A DNA stretch of 64,000 nucleotides from Phorcus lineatus (GCA_921293015.1 OV121082.1:21121748-21185747); one strand, 5' to 3'; counted from the first letter of the stretch, positions 26,050 to 36,970 are shown. Notes: a model not told the origin generated them from the sequence alone. Made by a program: numbers and translations.

Positions 26050-26115
26050 AAAATCCTGATAGAATGCAAAAGTGAAGTACAGAAACCCTGTGTGGAGCAG
26101 TGGAGTGGTGGAGCG

Positions 26116-26142
26116 ATGCTGTGGAGCTTTATCTCCCTCCTG
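26116..26142 (+). CDS. candidate first coding exon (9 codons), secreted or membrane protein start
   Basis: An ATG with G at -3 opens the peptide MLWSFISLL and runs into ctg|gtaagt, a near-perfect splice donor at 26143. The 60 bp around it (gtggagcagtggagtggtgg and onward) are clearly richer in GC than the flanks, as expected for a 5' UTR/first exon in such a genome. The hydrophobic start would fit the beginning of a signal peptide interrupted by a phase-0 intron. Family, length and downstream exons are unknown. The upstream ATG of the longer open frame (26014) lies in AT-rich DNA and is less plausible. A chance donor plus ATG cannot be excluded. Confidence 0.3.
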
Positions 26143-28024
26143 GTAAGTGTGTTTGGGAAATTGTTCCTGTGTTTGTATAAACAACACACAATATGTTGAC
26201 ACATGATCTAACAGATCTTCCCTGTTTTCTCGGACAATCCATCGCAAATGTTAAGCTAAAAGTCAGACCTGCTATTCAGAAAATTAGAGTTCAGTTATAA
26301 GATGCCCCGAGAGATACCTGTGTTTTGATGCATTTTATCTGAGAGAGCTCATACGCAAGGTATGTTTCACATTTCTCCATCATTTGCTGTTTATTGCCTG
26401 AATAAAGATAATTTTAGATGAAAATGTACATGGAAATATTTGTAAGGTTGTATACTGAACAGTTAAAGTAAGGGGTCACCATAATTTCCAATATTGAAAT
26501 ATTTAATGGTTTTCGTAATGATCCATATGTTACTAGAATAGTGAATTTGGGGATGATCCCTAACTTTCTTTGCTCAGTATATTTTAGTTCCTAACTTATA
26601 TGGGCCAGCCAGTTAAAGATTATTGGAATTATGACTGAAAATATCAACAGCTATATATAGGTATGTGATCATAGAATGGTGGAAGGTTAAAGAGCATACA
26701 GGGGTGTTTTTTGTGATTACTTCAAAATTTATATGTTACTGAATGTAATATTTTGGTGGCTTAAGATTATGCTAATTTACAAAGAATAGTGCAAATTGAC
26801 TCAAAAAGAAAAAAATCGAAAAATGAAGACATTCATTGGCACTATGAGTGTGTAAAGCCATAAGTCATGACATACAACCTATTTATTTAATCATCATTAA
26901 TTTGATCATCTTTGGATGCCTTTATTTTGATACATTGAGTCTTCACTAGTTTGTTTTATCAGTAAAAGTACAGCAGTGTTTTTGTCAAGTAAAAAGAAAA
27001 TTATTAGTCAATAGCCAACTTCGCTCCTTTTTTAAACAATAAAAATATTGTTTATCAGTTTAATCAGTTATTTATAAATGTGTGGATATTTTTTTATACA
27101 TAAATTTTATCATTTTTTTTGAATGACTTAAAATATAGTACTAAGTTATCATTTCACCGTGGAATTGCTAAAAACATGGCAGAGGCCCAATGGGATGGTC
27201 CCTTTAAGAGCTAGAGATAGCAACACTCACAGATCTTTATTAGTATTATCAAGCATTCCTGACAGATAATTATAGAATGACAAAGTAAACCCCTGCTTCT
27301 GATTCTGGTCACGGAATAATGTTAGCACCCTTTGTCATGGATCTTCCGCCAATTCATCTCCATTTTGTTCCTCTCTGATTTCTGTGCCAGTCATTGATTG
27401 AGATATTGTCCGATATGCCAGAACACAAGACTTCCAGGAATAAAGGAATGGTAATTCCAGAAATGGTAACTTGTCATCCTCTGCTGCCATTGATGAGACA
27501 TGTGCCTTTGTTTACCTTTATTCTTTGAATATTACATGCTACTTGGCATAGCTTTGCTACAATGCATGTCAATATTTTGTGATTAGGAAATTTTGTTGGA
27601 TTTCTGAAGGTTCTCGTAATATTTATATTAATCTTACTTAGAAATCTATATCTTCAAATCTATAAGAATTAAACATAGAATTTTGACAATTTAATTTCTT
27701 TTTTTAACTGGCACAGTTTGACATAGAGATAAGATACTGATTAGTTATCTTGCAGGGTGGACATTTCCTTAAAGTGGCAAATATTTGTTTTAATCTCTAT
27801 TAAATTGAATAATCTTTAGTTCTAATAAATACCAAATTTAGAATTTTTTAGAAAGTTAAATCTAAATTTAAAGTAAATCATTATTGATTTTTTATTAAGA
27901 TATGGATTGTCTATATATTTAGAAAAAAGTGTATCTACCTCAAACATTTGTAATATCATATGAAATAGTTTTAAAGGTGTCTTCAAAAATATTTGGTACT
28001 TCCGACATATTATGCAAAATATGA
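26143..28024. other. no exon or element recognised (possible intron)
   Basis: If the exon at 26.1 kb is real this is its first intron. A ttaaagtggcaa word at 27774 resembles an M1/M2 MITE terminus but no partner terminus could be paired convincingly. Confidence 0.4.
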
Positions 28025-28426
28025 CAGGTGTATTCTACTTGATCAAAGATTACAAGAAAGAGGACAGAGTATGTTGCTATGTTTATTTATGCAACACCTG
28101 AAGCTAAAGGTACGGTCGGAAGGAAGGAGCCAACAGGTTATGAAAACACCTGCAAATGTTAGCAATAGGCACAGGTAATGACAATACTACAAGCCTGAAG
28201 CTCAGGTGTAAGTCTGAGGCAAGGTGTTGTACAGGTGTGAAAGTTCAATCAACTCAGGTGAATGGGAATTACCTATATTGGGGATCAGATTTGATGAAAC
28301 TCATGCTTTGATTAAAGTGAAATAATATAAATTGTTTAAAATAATATCACAGGTATTAAAATTAAATAATTCAGGTGAAGGGGATCAAATTTGATTAAAA
28401 CATGATTGACCAGATGATCCCACCTG
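28025..28426. promoter_or_regulatory. homotypic cluster of eight CAGGTG/CACCTG E-boxes
   Basis: CAGGTG or its complement occurs at 28025, 28095, 28147, 28203, 28232, 28255, 28372 and 28421. About 0.2 would be expected in 400 bp of random sequence. CAGGTG is the preferred E-box of Snail/Scratch, ZEB and several bHLH factors. The cluster could be an enhancer, or a decayed tandem repeat with an aggtg core. Spacing is irregular (23 to 117 bp), which favours neither cleanly. Confidence 0.35.
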
Positions 28427-28452
28427 ATGAAGGAGTAAGCATATATATTCTT
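28415..28452 (+). ncRNA. partial hammerhead-like motif interrupted by a SINE
   Basis: The word cctgatgaaggagtaagca is shared with the hammerhead-like motif at 53140 (CTGATGA, stem II strand AGGAG, loop start TAAGCA). After the loop the sequence runs into the SINE starting about 28453, so the second half is separated. Just beyond the SINE, gtgtgaatttcaca at about 28804 may be the displaced remainder. Inferred relic, non-functional as it stands. Confidence 0.35.
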
Positions 28453-28790
28453 GTTGGGCACAGTGGTGTAGTGGTTAGCTTGATTGCCTCTCAAGCCAGA
28501 GACCCGGGTTCGAATCCCAGTGCAGACACCAAAAATTTGTGACTTGGGTCTAATCCTGTGTTGTGTGCCTTGGCAAGACACTTCATCCACTTTGCACTCA
28601 GTTCACCCAGCTGTACAAAAGGGTACCTGAACAAGGGGGAAGTACAGACCTATATGGTCGCGTGGAACGCTTGTTAATTGGCGACACCGAACATACTATC
28701 CCTCCAGGGTAATAATACTCATGGCGCTTTGAGCATGCTTTGTCATGGATATATGGGCGGTATAAGAAAGCTATTATTATTATTATATAT
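28453..28790 (+). mobile_element. tRNA-derived SINE (family B) with ATT tail, full length
   Basis: The tRNA-like head has an A box (TGGTGTAGTGG) and B box (gggttcgaatccca). A body with acttcatccac, gctgtacaaa and gggtacctgaa follows, then a conserved 3' block (gcgctttgagcatg) and a (att)n tail. The same body and 3' block occur inverted at 59.7 kb. The layout (tRNA head, conserved central domain, ATT tail) resembles V-SINEs such as the molluscan RUDI; the family name is inference. It appears inserted into a hammerhead-like sequence. The minus-strand frame at 28336-28590 is repeat-derived. Confidence 0.88.
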
Positions 28791-31700
28791 AGTTTTAAAA
28801 AAGTGTGAATTTCACATTTGACTAAATACTTAAAGTAAGTATATACACAAAACAGAGCAAGAATCAGAATGGCAACTTTAATTTCACAGGTCGAACAAAT
28901 GTTGTGTCACAAAATGACAACAGTCTAAAGACACATGAGGCATAACAAATCCCCCAATTATTGCGTATGGGTGGCACCACAAACCAATATAATCTACTGG
29001 GAGGGTGGGTGGGGTTTTGCTTACCGCCATGCGGGCGTGATAAAGAGCAAGTAACTCTAACTGATATAAGGGGTGTAAGGGGAAGTAACTCTATATCCTC
29101 AAAGGGAGCTATTTATAGACCCTTATGGCATACACAAATAGAATGCTGAATAAGATCGAGATAAAGACTGCAAGTTCTTTAAACATGTCAAAATACATTT
29201 TAGATATAAACATAACATAAAGTTGTTATCCTAAAAATCTTGTCTTTTTCATGTCTCTATAAGTTTTATGTCTATATCTATCCATTTGAGGGATTTTATA
29301 CTTATATGTTTGGTAAATGTGAAATGATCTGGGAACAGATTTGATAAACGCCATGATTGTTATATATAGTTATATATAACCCCAAAACATTCAAAATTTT
29401 AATTTTTCAGGTTACGTATATCTATATATATAACAGAGGAAAGAAAGTATATTTGAACCCTTTGAAAGTGTTTTTCCCCTATCATCAGGTAGAAATGTGA
29501 GAGAAGCTTCACTTCTATGATGTAGATAGGAATTAACAAATGTATGTTTTGATAATTTCTCAGATTATTCCTTAAGTTTGAAAGTCAATGTGTTCCTAAT
29601 GGACCTCTTGGAATGTTTTACACCAATCAATTTCGAATGCAGGTGAAGTGTAAAATCTGCACCAGATTTTAAGTTAGAATTATTCATGCAGGTTTTTATT
29701 CTTCCTTAATGATTTTGCGTTGACATTCATATCTAACCAACAAAAAAAATCCTTCAAAATTAAATTATGTTCAAACATTCAGAAACCACAAGAACGTCTT
29801 TAAAAAACTTCCTTAATATTCCTGCGAAACATTCTCAACCTTTGAAGTAATATATTTTTTGCATTGAATGTTAATTTTGATTGTTGATTCTTGCTTTAAA
29901 AAAACAACAACTACGATGTGATATTAATTTTATCAATGTATCTTTTTTTTGCTTGAAAAACTTTTAATTGTTGTAAATAAGTAATTTTTTTGGTTGATTT
30001 CAACATTTTGAAAAAAAGTTGATTTTCACTAAAAGAAAATATAAGATAATCCTCTTAAAGTTTTGTTATGAACAAGCAAAATTTAATCTTATTTCAAAAT
30101 CATCTTTTCAAATTTTACCAAACAAATTCAGATACTGATTTTCACATCAAGTTCATTCTGCCTCAGGATACAGTTAAAAAAACTTTCAAAACAATCCCGA
30201 CAAGGTATATATTTACAAAATTGGCTTTTATTTGTCTGCATTTAGCCGTCTTTCCAGACGAGACAATGTTGATGAAGTGAGATTGTGTTATGTAACGTAG
30301 CAGTAGACACAGTGCAGTGGTTACAAGCACAGGTAAACAAGGAATGTTTAACGACAGGTGAGAATAAACGACAGGTAAGGAGGAAGGTAATTGGGGGACC
30401 AACAGCCACTTTGGTGGCACAAATCTCACAAAACTGTCAAACAAATCCAAACTGATAAAGGACATCTGTGGTATTGACCACCTTTTAAACATATTGTTCA
30501 CACATTTTCCAAAAAAATCTTCATTAGCAAGAAAATTGATGTGTGAAAATTCTTCTTTACAAGAACTCGTAAACATTGATTTTTCCGCTTGGGAAATGGG
30601 TTCATATTTCATACCTGTTTCTGTGACCTTGACTGTATTCAACCAATCGCAGGCCATATTTCATATGACCCCATTTATTGTCATTTCATCATTCAAACTT
30701 CAAATAAATAGAAATGGATCAGGAAATGTACAAAACTCCAATCAACTGATAATGCCTGAAAAACTTATACGGCTTTAAAAAAAATTATAAAAAAGATGAA
30801 TATTTCAAGTTTGATATAAATTAGAACAGGATTTGAAAAAGTTAATCTAATCCAGACTAAACTATGCTGTAGCAATTGTAATTTTATGATTCTCTAACCA
30901 TTGACGTATGTTGAAAAGAGGGTAATTTCAGCTTTCAGTCTGCCATTTTGTTGCTTTTGCATTATGTATTCTGAGAAAGCTGTACTTTGATAGATAAGAT
31001 CTGTGTATTGACATAAATAAAAAGACTAATTAGCATGCCTTGTCAAGTGGTAGCAAGGCATTCCACACTCGCATAGCGCAAAAATCTGTTTTTTTTATCT
31101 TTTAAGAGAGAGAATACAAGCTATTCTGGGTTGAATTGTTAAATTTAAGAAACAAAAATATTACACTAAGTAACATGCTTCAAGTGAATTGTGAAATAAT
31201 TATGTATGAATGAAACATGGAAACAGGAACGTTTCTGCAAATTTTTTGTCCACAAAAATTATTCCGACAGAACTCTTTAAGATAGGGATAGTGCAAGGAG
31301 AACTTTTTGCACTACAACTTTTCAATATCCAACCAAACCAGTCAATCTGGTTCACACAGGTACCTGGATCTCTCTCATTCCACGAAGGAAGCCAGGTTAG
31401 TGAGAGTCAGTATGACATAGAGTAGCAATTAGACCCTCGTCACAGCTAAGAAACCTTGTATACAGAATACCTGGCTTGTATTACCTGTTCTCTCGTCTAA
31501 TATTATATCAGGCCACATTTATCTTCTTTGTAAAAATCTAGTGAAGTATTTCTGAACTAATAGATAACAAGAAAAATATGAATAAAATAGAAGGGCATGC
31601 GGTAGTCTAACAATTAGACTCTGAAATGAAAAATGCATCAGTTAATCGAAAAATTTAAAAACTTATTATAAATGAAATGAAAAGGAGACTGAAATTTCTT

Positions 31701-32098
31701 CATTTTCAGAAATCAAGCTTTAAAGTCTTTTTATAGACTTGCTTAGGCTTCTACCTTATTTCAGGGTCTGGCCTACAGACTAGGCATGCGGTTACCACAC
31801 AAATAGAAAACCAGACAGATGACATCTTAGGAATCTAATAGTTAAGGTGCTTTCATCAGATGAAAGTAATATATTGAGTGGAAATGAACTCAACCTTAAA
31901 GTCAAGAATATAAATAATATAAATTTTGATGCATATATATTCATAAAATGTATACTATCAATTTGTAATACAGCCAAACATGTTGTCATGCTCAGCAAAA
32001 GATCTTTACCTACACATTGAGCAAATTAGAACAAGCATTCAGAATAAATTTGACTTGAAATTAGTTTGTACAATGAATCATGATATGAAAGATAATAT
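28791..32098. other. no gene firmly supported
   Basis: Mixed AT-rich DNA. Short self-complementary AT runs at 29.36-29.43 kb (tatatatagttatatataac) may be microsatellite-derived. The only item of note is the 164-codon frame at 30.16-30.66 kb. Confidence 0.35.
30163..30657 (-). other. orphan open reading frame, 164 codons
   Basis: The longest frame not caused by a simple repeat. It starts MACDWLNTVK and has a hydrophobic stretch near residues 108-135 (SLNIPCLPVLVTTALCLLLR). No domain, cysteine pattern or catalytic motif is recognised, and no family resemblance comes to mind. By a rough composition argument a frame this long is uncommon in a window this AT-rich, but the underlying 30.3-30.65 kb DNA is locally less AT-rich, which lengthens chance frames. 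It could be a single-exon gene, part of an exon or chance. Confidence 0.15.
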
Positions 32099-32141
32099 TG
32101 CAATAGTTCTATTGCACAGTGTGTACTGCAATATATAGAGG

Positions 32142-32279
32142 ATACTAAACGACCTTCCATTTAATACTATTTTTATTAAACGAGTTAATGATTAAGTATA
32201 AAACGAGCGAAAGCAAGTTTGATACTAAACCATTAAGGAGTTTAATAAAAATAGTATTAATTTGAAGGAAGTTTAGTAT
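32142..32279. mobile_element. foldback element (family F1), copy 1
   Basis: A perfect 21-bp inverted repeat (32161-32181 against 32240-32260, core ttaatactatttttattaaa) sits inside a longer imperfect one. The outer arms are tactaaacgaccttcca and tgaaggaagtttagta. The loop contains acgagcgaaagcaag. A relative with the same plan, including a tcgagcaagtgaaagtgag loop, lies at 53.7 kb, so this is a dispersed foldback/MITE family rather than a one-off hairpin. The flanks to 32.54 kb contain more self-complementary AT words and may belong to a larger element. Confidence 0.65.
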
Positions 32280-32844
32280 TCTGTTTATTACTTGATCTCG
32301 GTTATCAAGCATGATTGCAGAAAGTGTACTGAACAAAACATTTCCATGACTTGGCCGCCATTGTAACAGCACTGCCAACGTTGTGACGTCACAACCACAC
32401 CATATTATGAGGTCATATGTGCAGAGGTATTACAATAGTTTAATATCGCCGTAAAAATATTACACCGCAGTATCTAACTCGGGCAAGTGAAAATGGTATT
32501 AATTGTTGCGATAATATTACACAGCCCTTAAAAATTGGGTTAAGTATTAGTTATGATTGCACTATTTGCGCAAGATTATTAATAAACATACTTTTCAAAC
32601 AATTAGCTTTGTAGAAATTGGAGGGAAGAAGAATAAATGCTATTTTCATGAAATACACATCTTCTTTATGATGTATAACCAACATCGTATATTGTTACCA
32701 AGCAAGCTTTTAAAGTTGACTATCTCATAGCCTTTGCTTTTACCTTTTTAACAATAAAGTAAGCTTAAGTGACCAATTTCAGGTTATCAAATGAAGTTTC
32801 AGAGAAAGTTTTGAAAAAAGTGCATATTTTCTAAGTTTTACATA

Positions 32845-33259
32845 TGTGGCAGGGTGAAGTAAAAGCATTCCTACTGGCTTTGGCCAGAGGGATATCACTT
32901 TGGCTGAATCGATAGAGTGTAGGACTCTCACCCGGAGGTCCCGGGTTCGATTCCCGCTGGAGGTGATCTCACAATCACTTCTGTTACATTTGGCGCCCAA
33001 CGTGGGGCCGGGGCAACTCCCTAGTGCTCACTACACCCTGAGTACATCGAACTGAGGTGCTTGAAAACTCCAAATTGCTCGACTCGAGGACGAGTCACTT
33101 TGTGGAGGGGGTGTTTGTGGCAGGGTGAAGTAAAAGCATTCCTACTGGCTTTGGCCAGAGGGATATCTCTTTGGCTGAATCGGTAGAGTGTAGGACTCTC
33201 ACCCGGAGGTCCTGGGTTCGACTCCCGCTGGAGGTGATCTCACAATCACTTCTGTTACA
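32845..33259 (+). mobile_element. miniature LTR retrotransposon (TRIM) with tRNA-like pol III promoter in each LTR
   Basis: Two 144-bp direct repeats (32845-32988, 33116-33259) start TG and end CA and differ at four positions. After two bases, the left LTR is followed by tggcgcccaacgtggggc (32991-33008), the primer-binding site for tRNA-Lys of the kind used by many LTR elements. The 127-bp interior has no coding capacity. Before the right LTR come ctcgaggacgagtcac and a purine-rich tract (tgtggagggggtg), like the 3' end of Ty3/gypsy elements. The flanks carry cata on both sides as a 4-bp target duplication. Each LTR contains a tRNA-like segment: tggctgaatc (A box region), an anticodon-loop-like ctctcac and a B box ggttcgattcc or ggttcgactcc. 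Being non-coding, it must borrow gag/pol from a gypsy-like partner. Confidence 0.85.
32941..32965 (+). promoter_or_regulatory. pol III B box within left LTR
   Basis: ggttcgattcc (32944-32954) matches the B-box consensus GGTTCGANTCC exactly. It is paired with the A-box-like tggctgaatcga at 32901. The right LTR has the equivalent ggttcgactcc at 33215-33225. Confidence 0.7.
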
Positions 33260-33640
33260 CATATTAGAATTAATCATTATATAAAATTGATTTTAATGAA
33301 TCAAAAGCAACTGCAGAGAAATGAACATTTCTAAATTATGACTTTCTTTTCAAAAAGCAGTCGCGTGATCTTTTCATTTGCAAACAAAGTTGAAATGGGT
33401 TATGATTATGATAGGATGAATTTAAATATCATTGACAACAGTCTGTTGATTAAACAAGTCATCACATGGTTCAGTAAGTTGAAGATCCTCTCAAATTCTT
33501 ACTTTCTGTCATTAATCTATGTATCTTACATATGTAGTGTAAGCTGTAGAGCTGTGTGTGTATATAACTGAGATAGGGTTCTTCATGTACTTAGTGCTTA
33601 CAATCCCTGCTATATAGAAACCTTTGTCAATACTGTTTAG
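33260..33640. other. no feature seen
   Basis: One 77-codon frame without motif; otherwise plain AT-rich DNA. Confidence 0.4.
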
Positions 33641-33880
33641 TTAAGGTAATAAATATGATTTTGGCTATTATTTAACTTTTGTCATAAATGAACCTTTCTT
33701 TTCATGGTGTTAAGTAATAATTTTTCTTACATGATGTTTTATGTTTAACAAATAAAAAGTTAAGGTAATAAATATGATTTTGGCTATTATTTAACTTTTG
33801 TCATAAATGAACCTTTCTTTTCATGATGTTTAAGTATTCATTTATTCTTGCATGATGTTTCAAGTTAAAACAATAAAAAG
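33641..33880 (+). repeat. tandem duplication, 119-bp unit
   Basis: ttaaggtaataaatatgatt starts at 33641 and again at 33760. Both copies continue through ggctattatttaacttttgt and catgatgttt. The first ~65 bp are identical, so the duplication is fairly young. Confidence 0.9.
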
Positions 33881-34809
33881 ACCAATTTGAATAGTATTTT
33901 TTATGAAAAAGTAATTCAAGCAACATTTTAGTCTTTATAACTGGAAAAAAAACACAAAACGCATGGACTTATCTAAGATTATATCTTTTAAAATTCTGTT
34001 TTAGGGTCACTGATAAAATTACAATTTGGAAACTAATCAGCTAGTTCATACTCAAATGCACTCATTGAATGAAACAAGGCTGTTAGAAACACAATTTGGC
34101 TGCAGGAAACTTTCCAATAATAAGCATCTAGCACAACTGTTGATAAACTTCCAAGCTTAGGATAAGCTTTTTGCAGAATCCTCAAAGAGAGGTAAAAATC
34201 AAAACTGCAAGGGGAGGTAATTCTTTGTTTACGAGATAGTCGTAATTGAGGAAAAAGCAACAATTGACTCGCACCCTTAAAGTTTGCAGGAAATTAAGAC
34301 TGACAGTTTAATGGCGAAAGGAAGCGCATATTTCTAATATTTAGGTTTCCCTTCAGTCAATATTGGATGCTTCCGTTGAGAAAAACCTTTGACCTTTGAA
34401 AGGTCAATCAGACTATTTGTATGACAATTGTTAATTAGCCGCGACACTTGTGGTATGTCCTCACATCATGTTGTTTCATTATTTGTGGTCATCTGTCTTT
34501 ATTTGTGCTGACCATTGTCCATATTTAATGCCAATTGACCGCTTGAAGTCAATTATCACAGTATGTTACGGAAATTCTCTTGTCCATCATTTGAGTGTCA
34601 TTTTTATTTTGATGTTTGTTTTCACCTTCGACCTAACATTAATACCTTTGATTATCATGATGATAGTTGATTGAAATGACCCCCCTTTATTACAGCAATA
34701 AATCTGAGATTTTAGTTTAGAACATAAATCATTTTCAATATTGTATTTCTGTTGATCCTTTCATGAATTTGTTAAAATGAAAATTTGTATAAATAATTTT
34801 TTCAGAGAG
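33881..34809. other. no feature seen
   Basis: Open frames of 74-76 codons on opposite strands have no recognisable domain. Confidence 0.4.
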
Positions 34810-34815
34810 TTTTAG

Positions 34816-35015
34816 TGGACACTGTAGTCCTTCCTCACGACTGTGTCTATAAAGAAGCCTTTTATACAGTCTAGGTCCACATTCAGCAAGTCTAGATTAA
34901 CTGAATATGCAAAATACAGAATACATGAAATTAGGAGCCCAAAGAAAAAAAATAATGGATGAAGGAACAGTAAATTATCAAAATTTTCATAGACTAAATT
35001 TTAGTCTATGGACAC
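34816..35015 (+). mobile_element. small dispersed repeat (family S), copy 1
   Basis: Shares about 165 bp with the minus-strand insertion at 40360-40523: gactgtgt(c/a)tataaag, acagtctaggtccacatt, aagtctagatt, aggagcccaaagaaaaaaa, ttcatagac. It ends in a hairpin-like palindrome (catagactaaa/ttttagtctatg, 34988-35010). A tggacac word occurs on both sides (34816, 35009) and may be a 7-bp target duplication. No coding capacity and no A/B boxes are seen, so the class is unknown. Confidence 0.6.
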
Positions 35016-35060
35016 CAGTTCAAAAAGTTGCCATGACGACTAGAGGACACATGTCCTTTG

Positions 35061-35844
35061 TTAAAGTGACACAGAGTATGTTTTGTAATTTATCATGTGG
35101 TAGGAGCCAAAATACCTTATGACCTGAGTTCAGTTATAATCACCTCCTTTAACAAGCAACTTTATCTCTAAAATACGGGGAGCAGGATAGCGCAGTGGTT
35201 AGCGCGTTCGGCTTCAGATCAAGAGGTCCGTGGTTTGAATCCCGCCAGGGGCTCGGCAACTTTGTCTGCAGTAGAGAACTGTTCTACACGCAGTCAGGTT
35301 TGGGTGCAATGCTACACTGAATTTCAGCGCAGTAACACCTATGGTAACACCCATTCCAGCCGATGCTCGCAGGTTTCACCGCAAGGCATAGCCACAATGG
35401 TGTTGCAGGCTTTCTCCCTGCACTAATACTAGCGATATAAGAGAAATAATCTTGAAAGCGGCGTTAAACACCAACTCACCTCACCTCTAAAATACCAGGA
35501 TGATGATATTTTTTTGTTTTCAGTGATAATTGGAAAATGGCGCTATAAATGTTAAAAACCTGAAAGACTTTGTCAGATTAACACGTATTACTGTTAAATG
35601 ATGTACTTTATCAGCGTATGCTTGTCTTTGTGTCTGCTGTATTTAAATTTTCAAAATTAAGTTTATTTGTGTGCGCCACTGTCTGATTTTCGATCACGAA
35701 TTATTACTTAAACCTGTTTATTGTTGTTATACTGAACTGATTAGGATTCTTATTTTCATAAACAACCACCACTTCTGGACAAAATAACACCATTTATGAA
35801 GTGTGACATATTTGACTTGAACAACATACTCTGTGCCCCTTTAA
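35061..35844 (+). mobile_element. TTAA-flanked MITE (family M2) carrying a nested SINE
   Basis: Terminal inverted repeats of 22 bp match at 20 positions: left ttaaagtgacacagagtatg, right (minus strand) ttaaaggggcacagagtatg, each continuing tt. ttaa is present at both outer edges. Without the nested SINE (35177-35495) the element is about 465 bp and non-coding. The termini share the TTAAAG-start of M1 but the rest differs, so it is a separate subfamily. The clean SINE insertion dates the MITE as older than the SINE. Confidence 0.8.
35166..35495 (+). mobile_element. tRNA-derived SINE (family A), copy 3, full length with 11-bp TSD
   Basis: Complete copy with A box (tagcgcagtgg), a slightly altered B box (ggtttgaatcc), body, gcggcgttaaac tail and ctcac repeats. 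It is flanked by the 11-bp direct repeat ctctaaaatac (35166-35176 and 35485-35495). It lies wholly inside the M2 MITE. Confidence 0.92.
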
Positions 35845-36970
35845 AGTCGCATGTTGAGTCAAGTGACATTTGAGAAGAATGTGGACATGCGATGGTCAAG
35901 GATTATCTTCATAATGCTTGACCATTAGTGGACTCCACTGTCCCTTTCAACTGTCTTAGAAGATTTACTTCATATAGTCCATATAGATGTTCTAAAAGCT
36001 GACAAATTCTTTCTTGAATAGCTGTGAAAGTTTTGCATTTTCACAGGATGGGAGGCATTTGTATGCTTTGTGTGAACAATTTCATAAATATTTTGTTACA
36101 AAAGGCATAAGAAAGCTGAAATCTTAAGAGTGATTTTTGTGTGTGGAAACATTACATTTGAAGTAGATATTATCATTATAAATATACCTCGGAACAACAT
36201 GTTCTATTAAGGAATTTAAGTTGTCATACAATCAAGAAATTTATGTTTATTTATTCATTGACCTCAACTTCTGGAACTTTAAAAAAAAATCTTGACCTGT
36301 TTATCATTGCCTAGTACCAAAGCAATATATCCTTATTACAGTTTAATAAGGCGAGACTATATATCATCAAAGTATTGCTAAGGAACCTGCAAAATGATCA
36401 TCACCACAATACTAAGGAGCAATACAATATGTATACCGATGCTTTACAGTAAAAGAAAACAGAATATATATTACTTACAGAATGTTATGTCTTAGATACC
36501 TGTTGTAAATATTACATGTTTCAAAACATCCATACTATTGATGAATTGTCACATCACTAAAAGAAAATGTCAAATAAAAAAGAAAAATGATTTTCTTCTA
36601 AATCATTTAACTGTTCTTCATGACAGTCAAGTCAAATAGATAAAATTGTAAAAATAACAGCCATATTTGTATAGCTGTTAACCGCTAAACCAAAACAAGT
36701 TGACATTTGCTCGCTCAAAGATCCCTTTAAGGAATCTGAACCTTCGAGGATCTCTCCCGACCCTTTTTGAGCTTCTAGGCAGACCTTTGACCCCCGAGAT
36801 GTGAAAATAGACAGCTTTTGACTTTTACACAGGATCAAAGAGAGGCCAGCCAAAGCTGCTGGTAGAATATAGCTGTGTCTGCATTGGATCCATTCCTTCA
36901 TGTGGTAGATCCTACACTCCCCTTGATTACTATTTGCCTTCGTGATAATGAAGGAATTCATATTCATTAC
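35845..36970. other. no gene recognised
   Basis: A 119-codon minus-strand frame (36632-36991) covers a slightly GC-richer patch but shows no domain and no flanking splice sites that convince. Confidence 0.35.

Noticed and set aside
27772-28881. Possible 1.1-kb MITE from ttaaagtggcaa to ggcaactttaa
   Set aside because: Only about a dozen terminal bases agree, with mismatches, and the interior lacks the family block.
29440-29500. cctatcatcaggt, a CTGATGA box on the minus strand
   Set aside because: No pairable stem II or GAAA box follows, so there is no support for a hammerhead beyond the heptamer.
31845-31870. ctttcatcagatgaaag, another CTGATGA on the minus strand
   Set aside because: It is part of a short palindrome and lacks stem II and the downstream core.
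32779-33277. Two similar minus-strand frames with CNRSDCEITSSG-like peptides
   Set aside because: They are the reverse complement of the two LTRs of the miniature element.
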